From assembly GCA_016124615.1 (NCBI GenBank), contig WGNF01000015.1:62001-126000 (forward strand): DNA of 64,000 bases, read 5' to 3'. The stretch is from Paracoccaceae bacterium. GTDB lineage: Bacteria; Pseudomonadota; Alphaproteobacteria; Rhodobacterales; Rhodobacteraceae. The position numbers and the translations under genes were made by a program. The notes under the pieces are model-generated. The model was not told the origin of the DNA, did not search any database, and was given only the letters and a program-made list of their open reading frames with translations. This document shows positions 8,135 to 16,755 of this stretch, one piece after another. Each line of letters starts with the position of its first letter. Position 1 is the first letter of the stretch.

Positions 8135-8383
8135 CTAGCCCCCGGTCATCGGCGGGAAAAAGGCAACCTCGCGCGCGCCCGCCAGCGGCGCGTCGAAGCC
8201 GGTCAGCTGCTGATCGACCGCCACCCGCAGGGCGGTGAGGTCGGCAAAGGCTGCCTCGTACCGCTCCTCGCGCAGGCGCAGTTCGGCGACCAGATCGGCC
8301 ACCGTGGCGGCGCCGGTCTCGATGCGTTCCTTTGGCAAACCGATGCGTTCGCGCACCCAGGCGAAGTAGAGAACGTCGATCAT
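8135..8383 (-). CDS. moaD: Molybdopterin synthase sulfur carrier subunit MoaD
   Basis: 82-residue ubiquitin-like sulfur carrier. The C-terminus is FFPPMTGG; the last Gly-Gly is the site that is adenylated and thiocarboxylated. The frame runs open upstream to 8509, but the protein starts at 8383 (MIDVLYFAWVRERIG). That start overlaps the pgsA stop as ATGA, giving translational coupling. Partner of MoaE next door. Confidence 0.94.
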   Translation of the reverse strand: MIDVLYFAWVRERIGLPKERIETGAATVADLVAELRLREERYEAAFADLTALRVAVDQQLTGFDAPLAGAREVAFFPPMTGG

Positions 8384-8985
8384 GATTTCACTTCGCCGCG
8401 CAGGTGGGGCAGCGCCTTCGTAAAGTAGTCGATCCCGGTCCACAGCGTCAGCCCGGCGGCGATCCAGATCAGCACCAACCCAAGCTGTGTGGCCGAACTT
8501 GCCGACCAATGTTTGGCCTGCAGGCCCAGATCTTCAACATAGCCAAGCCCGGTGCCCAGGAACAGTTCGGCAATCGCCAGCATCTGCGCCGTGGTTTTCC
8601 ACTTGGCAAGCTTGGTCACCTTCAGCAACCCGGCCTTGGCGCCGAGATATTCGCGCAGGCCCGACACGAAAACCTCGCGGAACAGGATCACCGTGACCGG
8701 CAGGATCAGCCAGGGGTTCATGCCCGAATAGCCGGTGATCACAACCAGCGCGATGACCACCATCGCCTTGTCGGCGATCGGGTCCAGCATGGCGCCGAAC
8801 TTCGATTCCTGACCCCAGCGGCGGGCCAGATAACCATCGATCCAGTCGGTCAGCGAGGCGATGACGAACAGGCCAAGCGCCAGCCAGTCGGCGCCGGGAC
8901 GCTGGAAATAGAGGAACATCACCGGCACACCGGGCGCCGCGAAAAGCCGCAGCACTGTCAACGCGTTCGGGATCGTCCATCTCAT
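8380..8985 (-). CDS. pgsA: CDP-diacylglycerol--glycerol-3-phosphate 3-phosphatidyltransferase
   Basis: Makes phosphatidylglycerol phosphate in the inner membrane. 201 residues with four to five hydrophobic helices. The CDP-alcohol phosphotransferase signature (DG-x2-AR-x8-G-x3-D-x3-D) is read as DGYLARRWGQESKFGAMLD near residues 61-79. Start at 8985 (MRWTIPNALTVLR) is the typical one; the frame continues upstream to 9105 without conserved character. It follows uvrC by 229 bases, and no other gene is seen in that gap. Confidence 0.94.
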   Translation of the reverse strand: MRWTIPNALTVLRLFAAPGVPVMFLYFQRPGADWLALGLFVIASLTDWIDGYLARRWGQESKFGAMLDPIADKAMVVIALVVITGYSGMNPWLILPVTVILFREVFVSGLREYLGAKAGLLKVTKLAKWKTTAQMLAIAELFLGTGLGYVEDLGLQAKHWSASSATQLGLVLIWIAAGLTLWTGIDYFTKALPHLRGEVKS

Positions 8986-9214
8986 GGCCAAAGTCCTAGC
9001 CCAATCCGGGGGCGCGGGAAAAGCGGATTCGCCGTCGCAGGGCGCGGGCCTGCCGGGGCCGGGGCTCCCCCCGTTGAAGATGGATGGGGGTGACCTTCGT
9101 CGCAACCGGCCCGCGTTTCACGAAGCGTGGGTGCAGCAGGCTAGCCAGCGCCCACGCGGCGCACCAGCCGTCGCGCGCCAGCCTCGCGACACCGTGACGT
9201 TTCTGACGGGTTCG

Positions 9215-11110
9215 TCAGCCGCGATCGTGGAAGAAGTCGTGGATGGTCTGCGCCATCGTCTCGGATATCCCCTCGACCGCCATCAGGTCGGGCAGGCCCG
9301 CGCGGGCGACCGCCTTGGCGCTGCCGAAATGCTGCAGCAGCGCGCGTTTGCGGGTGGCGCCGACGCCCGGAATGTCGTCCAGCGGGGTGACGCCGACCGC
9401 CTTGGCGCGTTTCGCCCGGTGTGCCCCGATCGCCCAGCGGTGCGCCTCGTCGCGCAGGCGCTGCACGAAGTAGAGCACGGGCGAGTTATGCGGCAGCGCA
9501 AAGGGCCGTTCGCCGAAGCGGTGGAATTCCTCCTTGCCCAGATCGCGGTCCACACCCTTGGCGACGCCGATCATCGGCACGTCCTCCACCCCCAGCCCCG
9601 CAAGGATCTCGTGCACCGCCGAAACCTGCCCGGCGCCGCCGTCGATCAGCAGAAGATCGGGCCAAGCCTCTGATGTGCGGTCCGGATCTTCCTTCAGCAG
9701 GCGTTCAAAGCGGCGGGTCAGCACCTCTTTCATCATGCCGAAGTCATCGCCGGGGGTGATTTCCGTCCCCTTGATGTTGAACTTGCGGTACTGGGATTTC
9801 AGGAACCCTTCGGCCCCCGCCACGATCATGCCGCCCACGGCATTGGTACCCATGATGTGGCTGTTGTCATAGACCTCGATCCGTTTTGGCGGCTGGGCCA
9901 GGTCGAACGCCTCGGCCAATCCGTCCAGCAGACGGGCCTGGCTGGCGCTTTCCGCCAATTTGCGGGCAAGGCTTTCCTTGGCGTTCCGCAGCGCGTTTTC
10001 CACCAGTTCGGCCTTCTCGCCGCGCTGGGGCACCGCCAGTTCCACCTTGCGCCCGGCCCGTTCGGCCAGCACCTGCAACATCAGGTCTTCGTCTTCGATG
10101 GCGTGTGACAGCAGGATCAGCCGCGGCGGCACCTTGTCATCGTAGAACTGGGCAAGGAAGGCCTCCAGAATCTCCGGTTCTTCCGCCCCGGCGCCGGTCC
10201 GGGGGTAGAAGTCGCGGTTGCCCCAGCTTTGATTGCCGCGGATGAAGAAGACCTGCACGCAGGCGTGCCCGCCCTCCAGATGCAGGGCGATCACGTCGGC
10301 TTCGGTGACGCCGCGCGGGTTGATGCCCTGCGCGCTTTGCACCTGCGTCAGCGCCTTGATGCGGTCGCGCAGCGCCGCCGCGCGTTCAAACTCCATCGCG
10401 TCGGAGGCCTTCGCCATCTCGGCCGCCAGATGCGCCTGCACAGCGGTGGAGCGGCCTTCGAGGAAGTTTTCGGCGTCGTCGATCAGCGCGTTGTAGTCGG
10501 CCTCGGTCACATAGCCGACGCAGGGGGCGGAACACCGCTTGATCTGATAAAGCAGGCAGGGCCGGGTGCGGCTTTCGAACGTGGCATCGGTGCAGGTGCG
10601 CAGCAGGAACACCCGCTGCAACTGGTTCAGTGTGCGGTTCACCGCCCCGGCGCTGGCGAAGGGGCCAAAGTAGCTGCCCTTTTCGCTGCGCTTGCCGCGA
10701 TGCTTCTTGATCTGCGCAAAGCGATGTTCGCGCGACAGCAGGATGTTGGGAAAGCTCTTGTCGTCGCGCAACAGCACGTTGTAGCGCGGCTTCAGCTGCT
10801 TGATCAGGTTCTGTTCCAGCAGCAGCGCCTCGGTTTCGGTGCGCGTGGTCAGGAACATCATCTGCGACGTCTCGCGGATCATGCGCGCGATCCGCCCCGA
10901 ATGGCCCGAGGGGCGGGCATAGTTCGACACCCGCGCCTTGAGGTTGCGCGCCTTGCCGACGTAAAGCACCCGCGCCTCGGCATCGAGCATGCGGTAGACG
11001 CCGGGCGAGGCGTCCAGCGTCTTCAGGTAGGACTGGATCAGGGCATGGCCGGTCAGCGCAGGGGCTGCCGCCCCCTCGGCCACGCTGTCGGTCTGGTCAC
11101 TCTTGGTCAT
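9215..11110 (-). CDS. uvrC: UvrABC excision nuclease subunit C
   Basis: Makes both cuts around a lesion in nucleotide-excision repair. 631 residues. The N-terminal GIY-YIG nuclease is seen as [19 protein letters not shown] near residues 37-55. The UVR motif [14 protein letters not shown] is near 240, the RNase H-like nuclease contains [10 protein letters not shown] (about 415), and two helix-hairpin-helix repeats are at the end ([17 protein letters not shown] and [12 protein letters not shown]). ATG at 11110 is my choice; an in-frame GTG at 11119 is also possible. It has its own upstream region with promoter-like boxes and a DnaA box. Confidence 0.95.
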   Translation of the reverse strand: MTKSDQTDSVAEGAAAPALTGHALIQSYLKTLDASPGVYRMLDAEARVLYVGKARNLKARVSNYARPSGHSGRIARMIRETSQMMFLTTRTETEALLLEQNLIKQLKPRYNVLLRDDKSFPNILLSREHRFAQIKKHRGKRSEKGSYFGPFASAGAVNRTLNQLQRVFLLRTCTDATFESRTRPCLLYQIKRCSAPCVGYVTEADYNALIDDAENFLEGRSTAVQAHLAAEMAKASDAMEFERAAALRDRIKALTQVQSAQGINPRGVTEADVIALHLEGGHACVQVFFIRGNQSWGNRDFYPRTGAGAEEPEILEAFLAQFYDDKVPPRLILLSHAIEDEDLMLQVLAERAGRKVELAVPQRGEKAELVENALRNAKESLARKLAESASQARLLDGLAEAFDLAQPPKRIEVYDNSHIMGTNAVGGMIVAGAEGFLKSQYRKFNIKGTEITPGDDFGMMKEVLTRRFERLLKEDPDRTSEAWPDLLLIDGGAGQVSAVHEILAGLGVEDVPMIGVAKGVDRDLGKEEFHRFGERPFALPHNSPVLYFVQRLRDEAHRWAIGAHRAKRAKAVGVTPLDDIPGVGATRKRALLQHFGSAKAVARAGLPDLMAVEGISETMAQTIHDFFHDRG

Positions 11111-11186
11111 CGGCGGCACCCTGATTCCTGCCCCTTGGCTGCCCCCTTATCCGGCCTCGGGCAAGTGAAAACATGTCCACGGTTTT

Positions 11187-11195
11187 TGTGGATAA
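11187..11195 (-). promoter_or_regulatory. Perfect DnaA box (TTATCCACA) upstream of uvrC
   Basis: On the minus strand the nine bases read exactly TTATCCACA, the consensus DnaA-binding sequence. About 7 bases further on, in opposite orientation, a box reading ATGTCCACG on the plus strand (11173-11181) is a weaker relative. Being 77-85 bases before the uvrC start it could tie uvrC expression to DnaA; a chance match cannot be excluded. Confidence 0.45.
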
Positions 11196-11288
11196 GTCTG
11201 AAGAGAACTTTGATCGAGGGGCAAATTGTCGTTGAATACATGGGCCTTCGTGACTTTGCCTAATTTTTGTGCAGTTACCCAAGTCGTT

Positions 11289-11316
11289 GATTTAATGGGA
11301 AAGATTTTAGTGCCAA
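11289..11316 (-). promoter_or_regulatory. Possible sigma-70 promoter for uvrC
   Basis: TTGGCA at 11316-11311, a 16-base spacer, and TAAATC at 11294-11289, read toward uvrC. It lies in the AT-rich gap and would give a leader of about 170 bases containing the DnaA box. Judged by eye only. Confidence 0.35.
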
Positions 11317-11416
11317 GGACAACCATCTGAAAACCTTACGAGATTCGTAACAGTTCCGTGACCGTTCGGCGCGAAGTGGACAAGTCAAGGCCCCGGAGTG
11401 CTGCGTGGCGCCGCAG

Positions 11417-12202
11417 CTAACCTTCCAGCCCCAGAATGTCGGGCGTCTGCCAGGCCAGATGCTGACCGCCATCGACGCAAAGCAACTGGCCGGTGACTGA
11501 CGTAGCGTCAAGGAAATAGCCCAGGGCGGCGGCGATCTCGTCTGCGTTCGCGCCGCGATGCAGGATCGTCGCGGCGCGCTGGCGGGCGAAATGACCCTCT
11601 GACTGGCGCGCGCCCTTCATCGTCGGGCCGGGGCCGATGGCGTTCACCCGCACGCGCGGCGCCAGCGCCTGCGCTGCCGTCTGGGTCAGTGCCCAAAGGC
11701 CCATCTTGGCGATCGTGTAGCTGGTGAATTCCGGCGTCAGCTTCAGCACCCGCTGATCGACCATGTTCACCACCAGCGCGCGCGCGACCGGCTCGCCCGC
11801 CGCATCGGTCGCCGGGTCGGGCGCCTGCGCGGCGAAGCCCTGGATCAGCACGAAAGGCGCGCGCAGGTTCGATTCCATATGGCGATCCCAGCTTCGCCGG
11901 GTCGCGCTGGCAAGGTTGTCGTATTCGAAGACCGAGGCGTTGTTGACCAGCACTGTCAGCGGCCCGCCAAGCGCGGCGACCGACCGGGCGATCAGCGTGG
12001 CGGTTTCGTCCTCGACCAGCAGGTCGGCGTGCACCGCCTCGGCGTTGCGGCCCATCGCCCGGATCTCGGCGGCGACTGCCTCGGCCTCATCCCGCGATGT
12101 GGCGTAGTGGACGGCCACGTCATGCCCGCGCCCTGCCAGATACAGCGCCATCGCACGGCCCAGCCTGCGCCCGGCGCCGGTGACCAGCGCGCGCCCGGTC
12201 AT
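11417..12202 (-). CDS. Short-chain dehydrogenase/reductase, FolM/pteridine-reductase type
   Basis: 261-residue Rossmann-fold NAD(P)H enzyme. The cofactor loop reads VTGAGRRLGRAMA, with an arginine as in TGxxxRxG pteridine reductases and FolM rather than the classic TGxxxGxG. Then come LVNNAS and the catalytic pair YTIAK near residue 165. This points to dihydromonapterin/dihydrofolate reductase-like activity, though that is inference. Start at 12202 overlaps the stop of the zinc-ribbon gene upstream (ATGA); the frame extends to 12268 but that part is not Rossmann-like. Third gene of an S49 peptidase - zinc ribbon - SDR operon. Confidence 0.85.
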   Translation of the reverse strand: MTGRALVTGAGRRLGRAMALYLAGRGHDVAVHYATSRDEAEAVAAEIRAMGRNAEAVHADLLVEDETATLIARSVAALGGPLTVLVNNASVFEYDNLASATRRSWDRHMESNLRAPFVLIQGFAAQAPDPATDAAGEPVARALVVNMVDQRVLKLTPEFTSYTIAKMGLWALTQTAAQALAPRVRVNAIGPGPTMKGARQSEGHFARQRAATILHRGANADEIAAALGYFLDATSVTGQLLCVDGGQHLAWQTPDILGLEG

Positions 12203-12375
12203 GCCCGCCCATCCTTGCCGCAGGGGCAGGGGCCCGGCCCGATGCGATAGCGCCCGCAGGCCGGGCACTTGCGCCCGCCCACCTTGCGGCCGCCATGCCC
12301 GCCGGGCAGGCGCAGGCGGCCGATCAGCGCCAGCGCCACGATGGCGATCAGGAACAGCGAGACGATCTTCACCAT
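12199..12375 (-). CDS. Membrane-anchored zinc-ribbon microprotein
   Basis: 58 residues. A single hydrophobic helix at residues 2-18 (MVKIVSLFLIAIVALALIG) is followed by a basic linker and a four-cysteine cluster, CPACGRYRIGPGPCPCG, which is a likely zinc ribbon. It starts 4 bases after the S49 peptidase stop and overlaps the SDR start by 4 bases, so it is firmly inside the operon. No named family known to me. The small size and coupling argue it is real. Confidence 0.8.
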   Translation of the reverse strand: MVKIVSLFLIAIVALALIGRLRLPGGHGGRKVGGRKCPACGRYRIGPGPCPCGKDGRA

Positions 12376-12379
12376 CCGC

Positions 12380-13180
12380 CTAAAGCCCGTAGCGCGCCCA
12401 GAGCGCGCGATCCTCGATCCCGGCCAGCGCCTCGCCCAGAACCTGCGCACCGAACCGGCGCAGCAGGCCACGACGGGGGCCGTAAGACACAAGGCGCACC
12501 TTGTCGCCAAAGAGGTCCTTCATCTTCGGCACCAGATGCGCGATGCCGTCGGCCAGTCCGACCTCGATCGCCTGTTGCCCGACCCAGACATCGCCGGTGA
12601 ACAGATCGCCCGCAGACAATCTGGCGCCGCGCCGCGCCTTGACCTGCGCGATGAAGGCGGCGTGGATCGGTTCCTGCAACGCTTTCAGCCGCGCCACATC
12701 CTCGGGCTTTTCCGGCTTGAACGGGTCAAGGAAGCTTTTCGACGTGCCCGCCGTATGCACCCGCCGCTCGATCCCCTGCCGCGCCATCAACTCGTGAAAG
12801 CCGAAGCCCGAGGAGATTACGCCGATCGAGCCCACGACCGAACTGTCGTCGATCCAGATCTGGTCGGCGGCAGTGGCCAGCCAATAGCCGCCGGAGGCCG
12901 CGACATCCTCGACAAAGGCGTGGATCGGAATGGTCTTTTCCGCCGCCAGCCGCCGGATCCGCGCCGCCAGCAACGCCGTTTGCACCGGCGAGCCGCCGGG
13001 CGAGTTGATCGCCAGCGCCACGGCGACCGGTTTGCCCTTGCGAAACGCCCGCTCGATCACCGGGGCGAGGGTCGCATCGTTGAGCCCGGCGCCGGTGCGG
13101 CCGCCCGCGGCGATGACGCCCGAAAGGCGGATGACGGCCACGGTGGGCGGGCGTTTCAGGAACGGGATCAGGTTTTTCAT
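12380..13180 (-). CDS. S49-family peptidase (SppA/SohB-like)
   Basis: 266-residue serine protease of the signal-peptide-peptidase A group, single-domain type. Visible marks are VIRLSGVI near residue 16, AINSPGGSPVQTALL near 70-84, and ASGGYWLATAADQI near 110-123, which carries the catalytic serine. The lysine of the Ser-Lys pair is probably in the later half. I start it at 13180 (MKNLIPFLKRPP); GGAGGG sits almost directly against this ATG, which is unusually tight, so the exact start is uncertain. The frame stays open to 13645 without sensible protein. It probably degrades membrane-derived peptides at the inner membrane. Confidence 0.9.
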   Translation of the reverse strand: MKNLIPFLKRPPTVAVIRLSGVIAAGGRTGAGLNDATLAPVIERAFRKGKPVAVALAINSPGGSPVQTALLAARIRRLAAEKTIPIHAFVEDVAASGGYWLATAADQIWIDDSSVVGSIGVISSGFGFHELMARQGIERRVHTAGTSKSFLDPFKPEKPEDVARLKALQEPIHAAFIAQVKARRGARLSAGDLFTGDVWVGQQAIEVGLADGIAHLVPKMKDLFGDKVRLVSYGPRRGLLRRFGAQVLGEALAGIEDRALWARYGL

Positions 13181-13305
13181 CCCTCCGATGTAGAACGCGG
13201 GGCCGATCCGAACAAGCCACGGATGCGGATTTGGCTTTGGCGGCTTGAGCCGGGGTGCCGACCGTGCCAGAAACACGGCCACATTGCCGCCGGGGAGGGA
13301 AGACA

Positions 13306-14820
13306 ATGGCCAACCTGCTGTTCGACGCGCTGTTTGCGCCGCTGGGGGAAAACGACCGCCGTCTGCTGATCCTGCCGGATGGGCGCGAGGTGACGGGGCG
13401 GCAGTTCGCGGCAACCATCGCGCGCTTTGCCCATGCGCTGGTGGCGGCCGGTGTGCAACCGGGCGACCGGGTGGCGGTGCAGATCGCGAAATCGGCCGAG
13501 GCGCTGGCGATCTACGCAGCGACGGTGGCGGCGGGGGCCATCTTTCTGCCGCTGAACACCGGCTATACCGCGGAAGAGGTTGCCTATTTTCTGCAGAACG
13601 CGACGCCGCGGCTGTTCCTGTGCGACGGCGCCAAAGCGGCGGCACTTGCCCCGGTGGCAGAGGCGGCGGGGGCGCGGCTGATGACGCTGAACGCCGATGG
13701 CACCGGCAGCTTCCCCGCGGCTGCGGCGGCGCAGCCGGGCCAGTTCGCGCCGGTGCCGCGCGGGGCCGATGATCTTGCCGCCTTCCTCTACACCTCCGGC
13801 ACCACCGGGCGGTCGAAGGGGGCGATGCTGAGCCATGCCAACCTCTTGTCGAACGCCGAAGTTCTGGCGCGCGAGTGGCGGTTCACGGCAGATGATGTGC
13901 TGCTGCACGCGCTGCCGATCTTTCACACCCACGGGCTGTTCGTGGCCTCGAACGTCAGCCTGCTGACCGGCGGGGCGATGATCTTCCTGCCGGGGTTCGA
14001 CCGCGATCAGGTGATCCGCTGGCTGCCGCAGGCGACGGCGATGATGGGGGTGCCGACGTTCTACACGCGGCTGCTGGACGATCCGCGATTTGACCGGCAA
14101 CTGGTTGAACACATGCGGCTTTTCACCTCTGGCTCGGCGCCATTGCTGGCCGAAACCCATGCGCTGTTCGAGGCGCGGACGGGGCACCGGATTCTGGAAC
14201 GCTACGGCATGACCGAAACCAACATGAACACCTCGAACCCCTACGACGGTGAACGGCGGGCGGGGACGGTGGGCTTTGCGCTGCCGGGGGTGGAGCTGAA
14301 GATCACCGACCCGGCGACCGGCGAGACCCTGCCGCAGGGCGAGGCGGGGATGATCGAGGTGCGCGGACCGAACGTCTTCAAGGGCTATTGGCAGATGCCG
14401 GAAAAGACGCGCGAAGAGCTGCGCGACGATGGCTTCTTTATCACCGGCGACATCGGCGAGGTCGATGCCGATGGCTATGTCAGCATCGTCGGGCGGGCGA
14501 AAGACCTTATCATTACAGGCGGTTACAACGTCTACCCGAAAGAGATCGAGCTGATCCTGGACGAACAGCCGGGGGTGCTGGAATCCGCCGTGATCGGCCT
14601 GCCGCATCCCGACTTTGGCGAGGCGGTGTTCGGCGTGCTGGTGGCGCGGAAGGGTGAAAGCGTGGATGCCGACGCCATTCTGGCGGCGCTGTCGGGGCGG
14701 CTGGCGAAGTTCAAGCAGCCCAAGGGGCTGGCGGTGGTCGAGGATTTGCCGCGCAACACGATGGGCAAGGTGCAGAAGAACCTGCTGCGCGACCAGTTCA
14801 GGGACCGTTTCGCCGGTTGA
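13306..14820 (+). CDS. matB: Malonyl-CoA synthetase (acyl-CoA ligase family)
   Basis: 504 residues. An ATP-dependent CoA ligase of the ANL superfamily: P-loop YTSGTTGRSKGAMLSHANL near residues 164-182, ERYGMTETNMNTSNPYDGER near 299-318, GFFITGDIGEVDADGYVSI near 378-396, and the C-terminal lysine in NTMGKVQKN near 486. The TETNMNTSNPY stretch matches MatB-type malonate--CoA ligases, which make malonyl-CoA from malonate. The ribosome site GGGGAGGGA lies 6 bases before the ATG at 13306. No decarboxylase or malonate transporter gene is adjacent. Confidence 0.88.
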   Translation: MANLLFDALFAPLGENDRRLLILPDGREVTGRQFAATIARFAHALVAAGVQPGDRVAVQIAKSAEALAIYAATVAAGAIFLPLNTGYTAEEVAYFLQNATPRLFLCDGAKAAALAPVAEAAGARLMTLNADGTGSFPAAAAAQPGQFAPVPRGADDLAAFLYTSGTTGRSKGAMLSHANLLSNAEVLAREWRFTADDVLLHALPIFHTHGLFVASNVSLLTGGAMIFLPGFDRDQVIRWLPQATAMMGVPTFYTRLLDDPRFDRQLVEHMRLFTSGSAPLLAETHALFEARTGHRILERYGMTETNMNTSNPYDGERRAGTVGFALPGVELKITDPATGETLPQGEAGMIEVRGPNVFKGYWQMPEKTREELRDDGFFITGDIGEVDADGYVSIVGRAKDLIITGGYNVYPKEIELILDEQPGVLESAVIGLPHPDFGEAVFGVLVARKGESVDADAILAALSGRLAKFKQPKGLAVVEDLPRNTMGKVQKNLLRDQFRDRFAG

Positions 14821-14876
14821 CGGCCAAAGCCCGGTGGCTTCGGTGCAAGTCGTTGGTGGAAAAGGAAAACGGGGCT

Positions 14877-14924
14877 ACCGTTTCGGCACCGATTTTGCAC
14901 CGATTTCACACCGACGCGGAACCG
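14877..14924. repeat. Five ACCG cores at an exact 11-base period
   Basis: ACCG occurs at 14877, 14888, 14899, 14910 and 14921, each exactly 11 bases after the last, with T/A-rich bases between (for example ATTTTGCACCG, ATTTCACACCG). It lies between the convergent stops of matB and the gene at 14944. A related array in the other orientation is at 63458-63494. The two share a core close to GCGAAAGCGGT followed by TCGGTGT-N-AAATCGGT. Confidence 0.8.
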
Positions 14925-14943
14925 CTTTCGCGCCGCTTCTGCG

Positions 14944-15969
14944 TCAGTCGAAGATTCCCGTGACCCGCCCGAACAGCATGAAGGCGCGGGCAGTGCGGGT
15001 TTCGGCAAGCTCGGCCACTTCGGCATCCGAGGCGTTCTTTTCGAAGTCCTGAAACGTCCGGTCGAACTGGCGCAGGAAGTGGTGCGCGGCGTCGCGGAAC
15101 ACCGGGTCGTTGCGCATCCGGCCGGAGGAGAGCGCAAGGCTGGACCGGTCGCGCACGCCGCCGAGGCCCGCGATGGCGCGGCCGCGTTCGCCCTGGGCGA
15201 AGCGGCGCCAGATTTCCGGGCGGGCGCGGTCGGGTTTCAGGTCGTCCATGAAGATGCCGTCTTGCGCCAGCAGCGTCAGCACGTCCTGCGCGGCGCGGAT
15301 CAGCTTGGCGACGGTGCGATCCTCCAGCGCGGCGCGCAGGGTACGAAAGCCTTCCTTGTCGTCGGAATTGTCGGGAAAGTTCATCGCGCGGATGAAATCG
15401 CCGATCGAGATCGGCGGCCGCAGGTCCTCGGCCGGGGTGCCAAGGGCGAGGGCCGGTTCATCCTCGGCGGCGGCCGGTTTCGCGGCGGCAAGGGTGCCCT
15501 TGCGATCCGGTGGCGGGGCAGGCTCGGCCAGTTCCCGGCGCGAGGTGAAGATGGCGATGGCGGTTTCGGTCTGGCGCTGGGCCGCAGCGATCTCTTCCAG
15601 CTTCTGTTCCACCGAGGGCTTGCCCGCCGACGCCGCGCCCGCCTGTTCCAGATAGGCGCTGCGCATCGCGGCCACCGTCACCTGCAGCCGGGCCGCCTCT
15701 TCGCGCAGCTCGCGCACGGTGCGGGCCGTGGTGGCGGCGACCCAGATCAGTGCGATGGGCAGGAAGACGGCAAGGAAGGTCATCACTGCGTTGGTCGCCC
15801 CCGCGGCCTGCGCGCGGGCGTCCGACAGCAGGAAAAAGGCGCCCACGGCCCCCAGCCAAAGCAGGCTGAGAAGCACCGCGATGACCTCGGTCGCGGCAAC
15901 GCGGCGACGCGGCTCGGGCGCGAAGGGGCCCTTGGGGTCGGTCAGGTGGTTCTGGGTCGCGTCGCTCAC
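14944..15969 (-). CDS. Membrane protein with cytoplasmic coiled coil, unknown function
   Basis: 341 residues. Two membrane helices at about 30-48 and 60-80 are followed by a helical, charged stretch (TARTVRELREEAARLQVTVA onward to about residue 150), a Pro/Ala-rich linker, and a C-terminal helical domain of about 170 residues (IGDFIRAMNFPDNSDDKEG to the end). It follows greA by 20 bases and is probably co-transcribed with it. I recognise it only as a conserved hypothetical of Rhodobacterales; no enzyme motif was seen. Confidence 0.8.
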   Translation of the reverse strand: MSDATQNHLTDPKGPFAPEPRRRVAATEVIAVLLSLLWLGAVGAFFLLSDARAQAAGATNAVMTFLAVFLPIALIWVAATTARTVRELREEAARLQVTVAAMRSAYLEQAGAASAGKPSVEQKLEEIAAAQRQTETAIAIFTSRRELAEPAPPPDRKGTLAAAKPAAAEDEPALALGTPAEDLRPPISIGDFIRAMNFPDNSDDKEGFRTLRAALEDRTVAKLIRAAQDVLTLLAQDGIFMDDLKPDRARPEIWRRFAQGERGRAIAGLGGVRDRSSLALSSGRMRNDPVFRDAAHHFLRQFDRTFQDFEKNASDAEVAELAETRTARAFMLFGRVTGIFD

Positions 15970-15989
15970 GGGCAGGGTCCTTTCGGGCC

Positions 15990-16460
15990 TCAGGCGTATC
16001 GGATGCTCAGAACCTCATAGCTGCGCTCGCCGCCGGGGGTCTTGACCTCGACACTGTCGCCCTCGTCCTTGCCGATCAGGGCACGGGCAAGCGGCGACTT
16101 TATGTTCAGAAGCCCACGCTCGATGTCAGCCTCGGCCTCGCCGACGATCTGGTAGGTTTTCTCTTCCTCGGTGTCTTCGTCGACCAGCGTCACGGTGGCG
16201 CCGAACTTGATCGGGCCGGACAGCCGCGACGTGTCGATCACGTCGGCCAGCGACAACAGCGCCTCGATCTGGGTGATGCGGCCCTCGATGAAGCTCTGCT
16301 TTTCACGGGCCGCATGATACTCGGCGTTTTCGGACAGGTCGCCATGCTCGCGCGCCTCGGCAATGGCGCGGATCACGGCGGGGCGTTCCACCGACTTCAG
16401 CTGCTTCAGCTCTTCGTCAAGCGCGGTAAAACCCGCGCGGGTCATCGGAATCTTTTCCAT
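15990..16460 (-). CDS. greA: Transcription elongation factor GreA
   Basis: 156 residues, usual length. Rescues backtracked RNA polymerase by stimulating transcript cleavage. The N-terminal coiled coil carries the acidic tip in [20 protein letters not shown], and the C-terminal domain contains [22 protein letters not shown] and [14 protein letters not shown]. Start at 16460 ([11 protein letters not shown]). The frame continues to 16637 but the typical GreA start is clear. Head of a two-gene group with the membrane protein at 14944. Confidence 0.97.
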   Translation of the reverse strand: MEKIPMTRAGFTALDEELKQLKSVERPAVIRAIAEAREHGDLSENAEYHAAREKQSFIEGRITQIEALLSLADVIDTSRLSGPIKFGATVTLVDEDTEEEKTYQIVGEAEADIERGLLNIKSPLARALIGKDEGDSVEVKTPGGERSYEVLSIRYA

Positions 16461-16755
16461 CGGTCCCCGTGCATGAAAAGCGCCAAATCGCCCGTCAGGG
16501 GCGTGGCGCCGTCCTTCAATCCTATCCTTGGCACCTGACCCCAGCGCCGCCCGGAATGCAAGAGGCGAGGCGGCCGGGGTGAAACCGGGTGGCGGGAAAC
16601 GCCGCGATGCGGCACGAAATGCAGGCCAAAACGGCAAATGCGACGCCGTGATGCCGCGTTATGATTGACCCCTGCCGGGCAGCCGGGCTAACGGTCGGGG
16701 CAACATTCGGATTGCATTGGCGGGCCCCGACCCGCACCGACCGGGAGAGTGACGC

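Larger units (their letters stand above)
11111..11416. other. AT-rich intergenic region between the SDR gene and uvrC
   Basis: 306 bases with no convincing gene, clearly richer in A+T than the flanking coding sequence. It holds a possible sigma-70 promoter for uvrC (11289-11316), a perfect DnaA box (11187-11195) and a TCCAC/GTGGA inverted pair (11176-11192) covering part of that box. No terminator for the upstream SDR gene stands out. Confidence 0.6.

Noticed and set aside
8986..9214. Possible gene or RNA in the 229-base gap between uvrC and pgsA
   Set aside because: GC-rich sequence with no ribosome site, no convincing frame, and no clear hairpin followed by T.
14877..14924. CRISPR-like array
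   Set aside because: The repeated unit is only 11 bases with a 4-base core and no 25-40 base spacers; no cas genes in the window.
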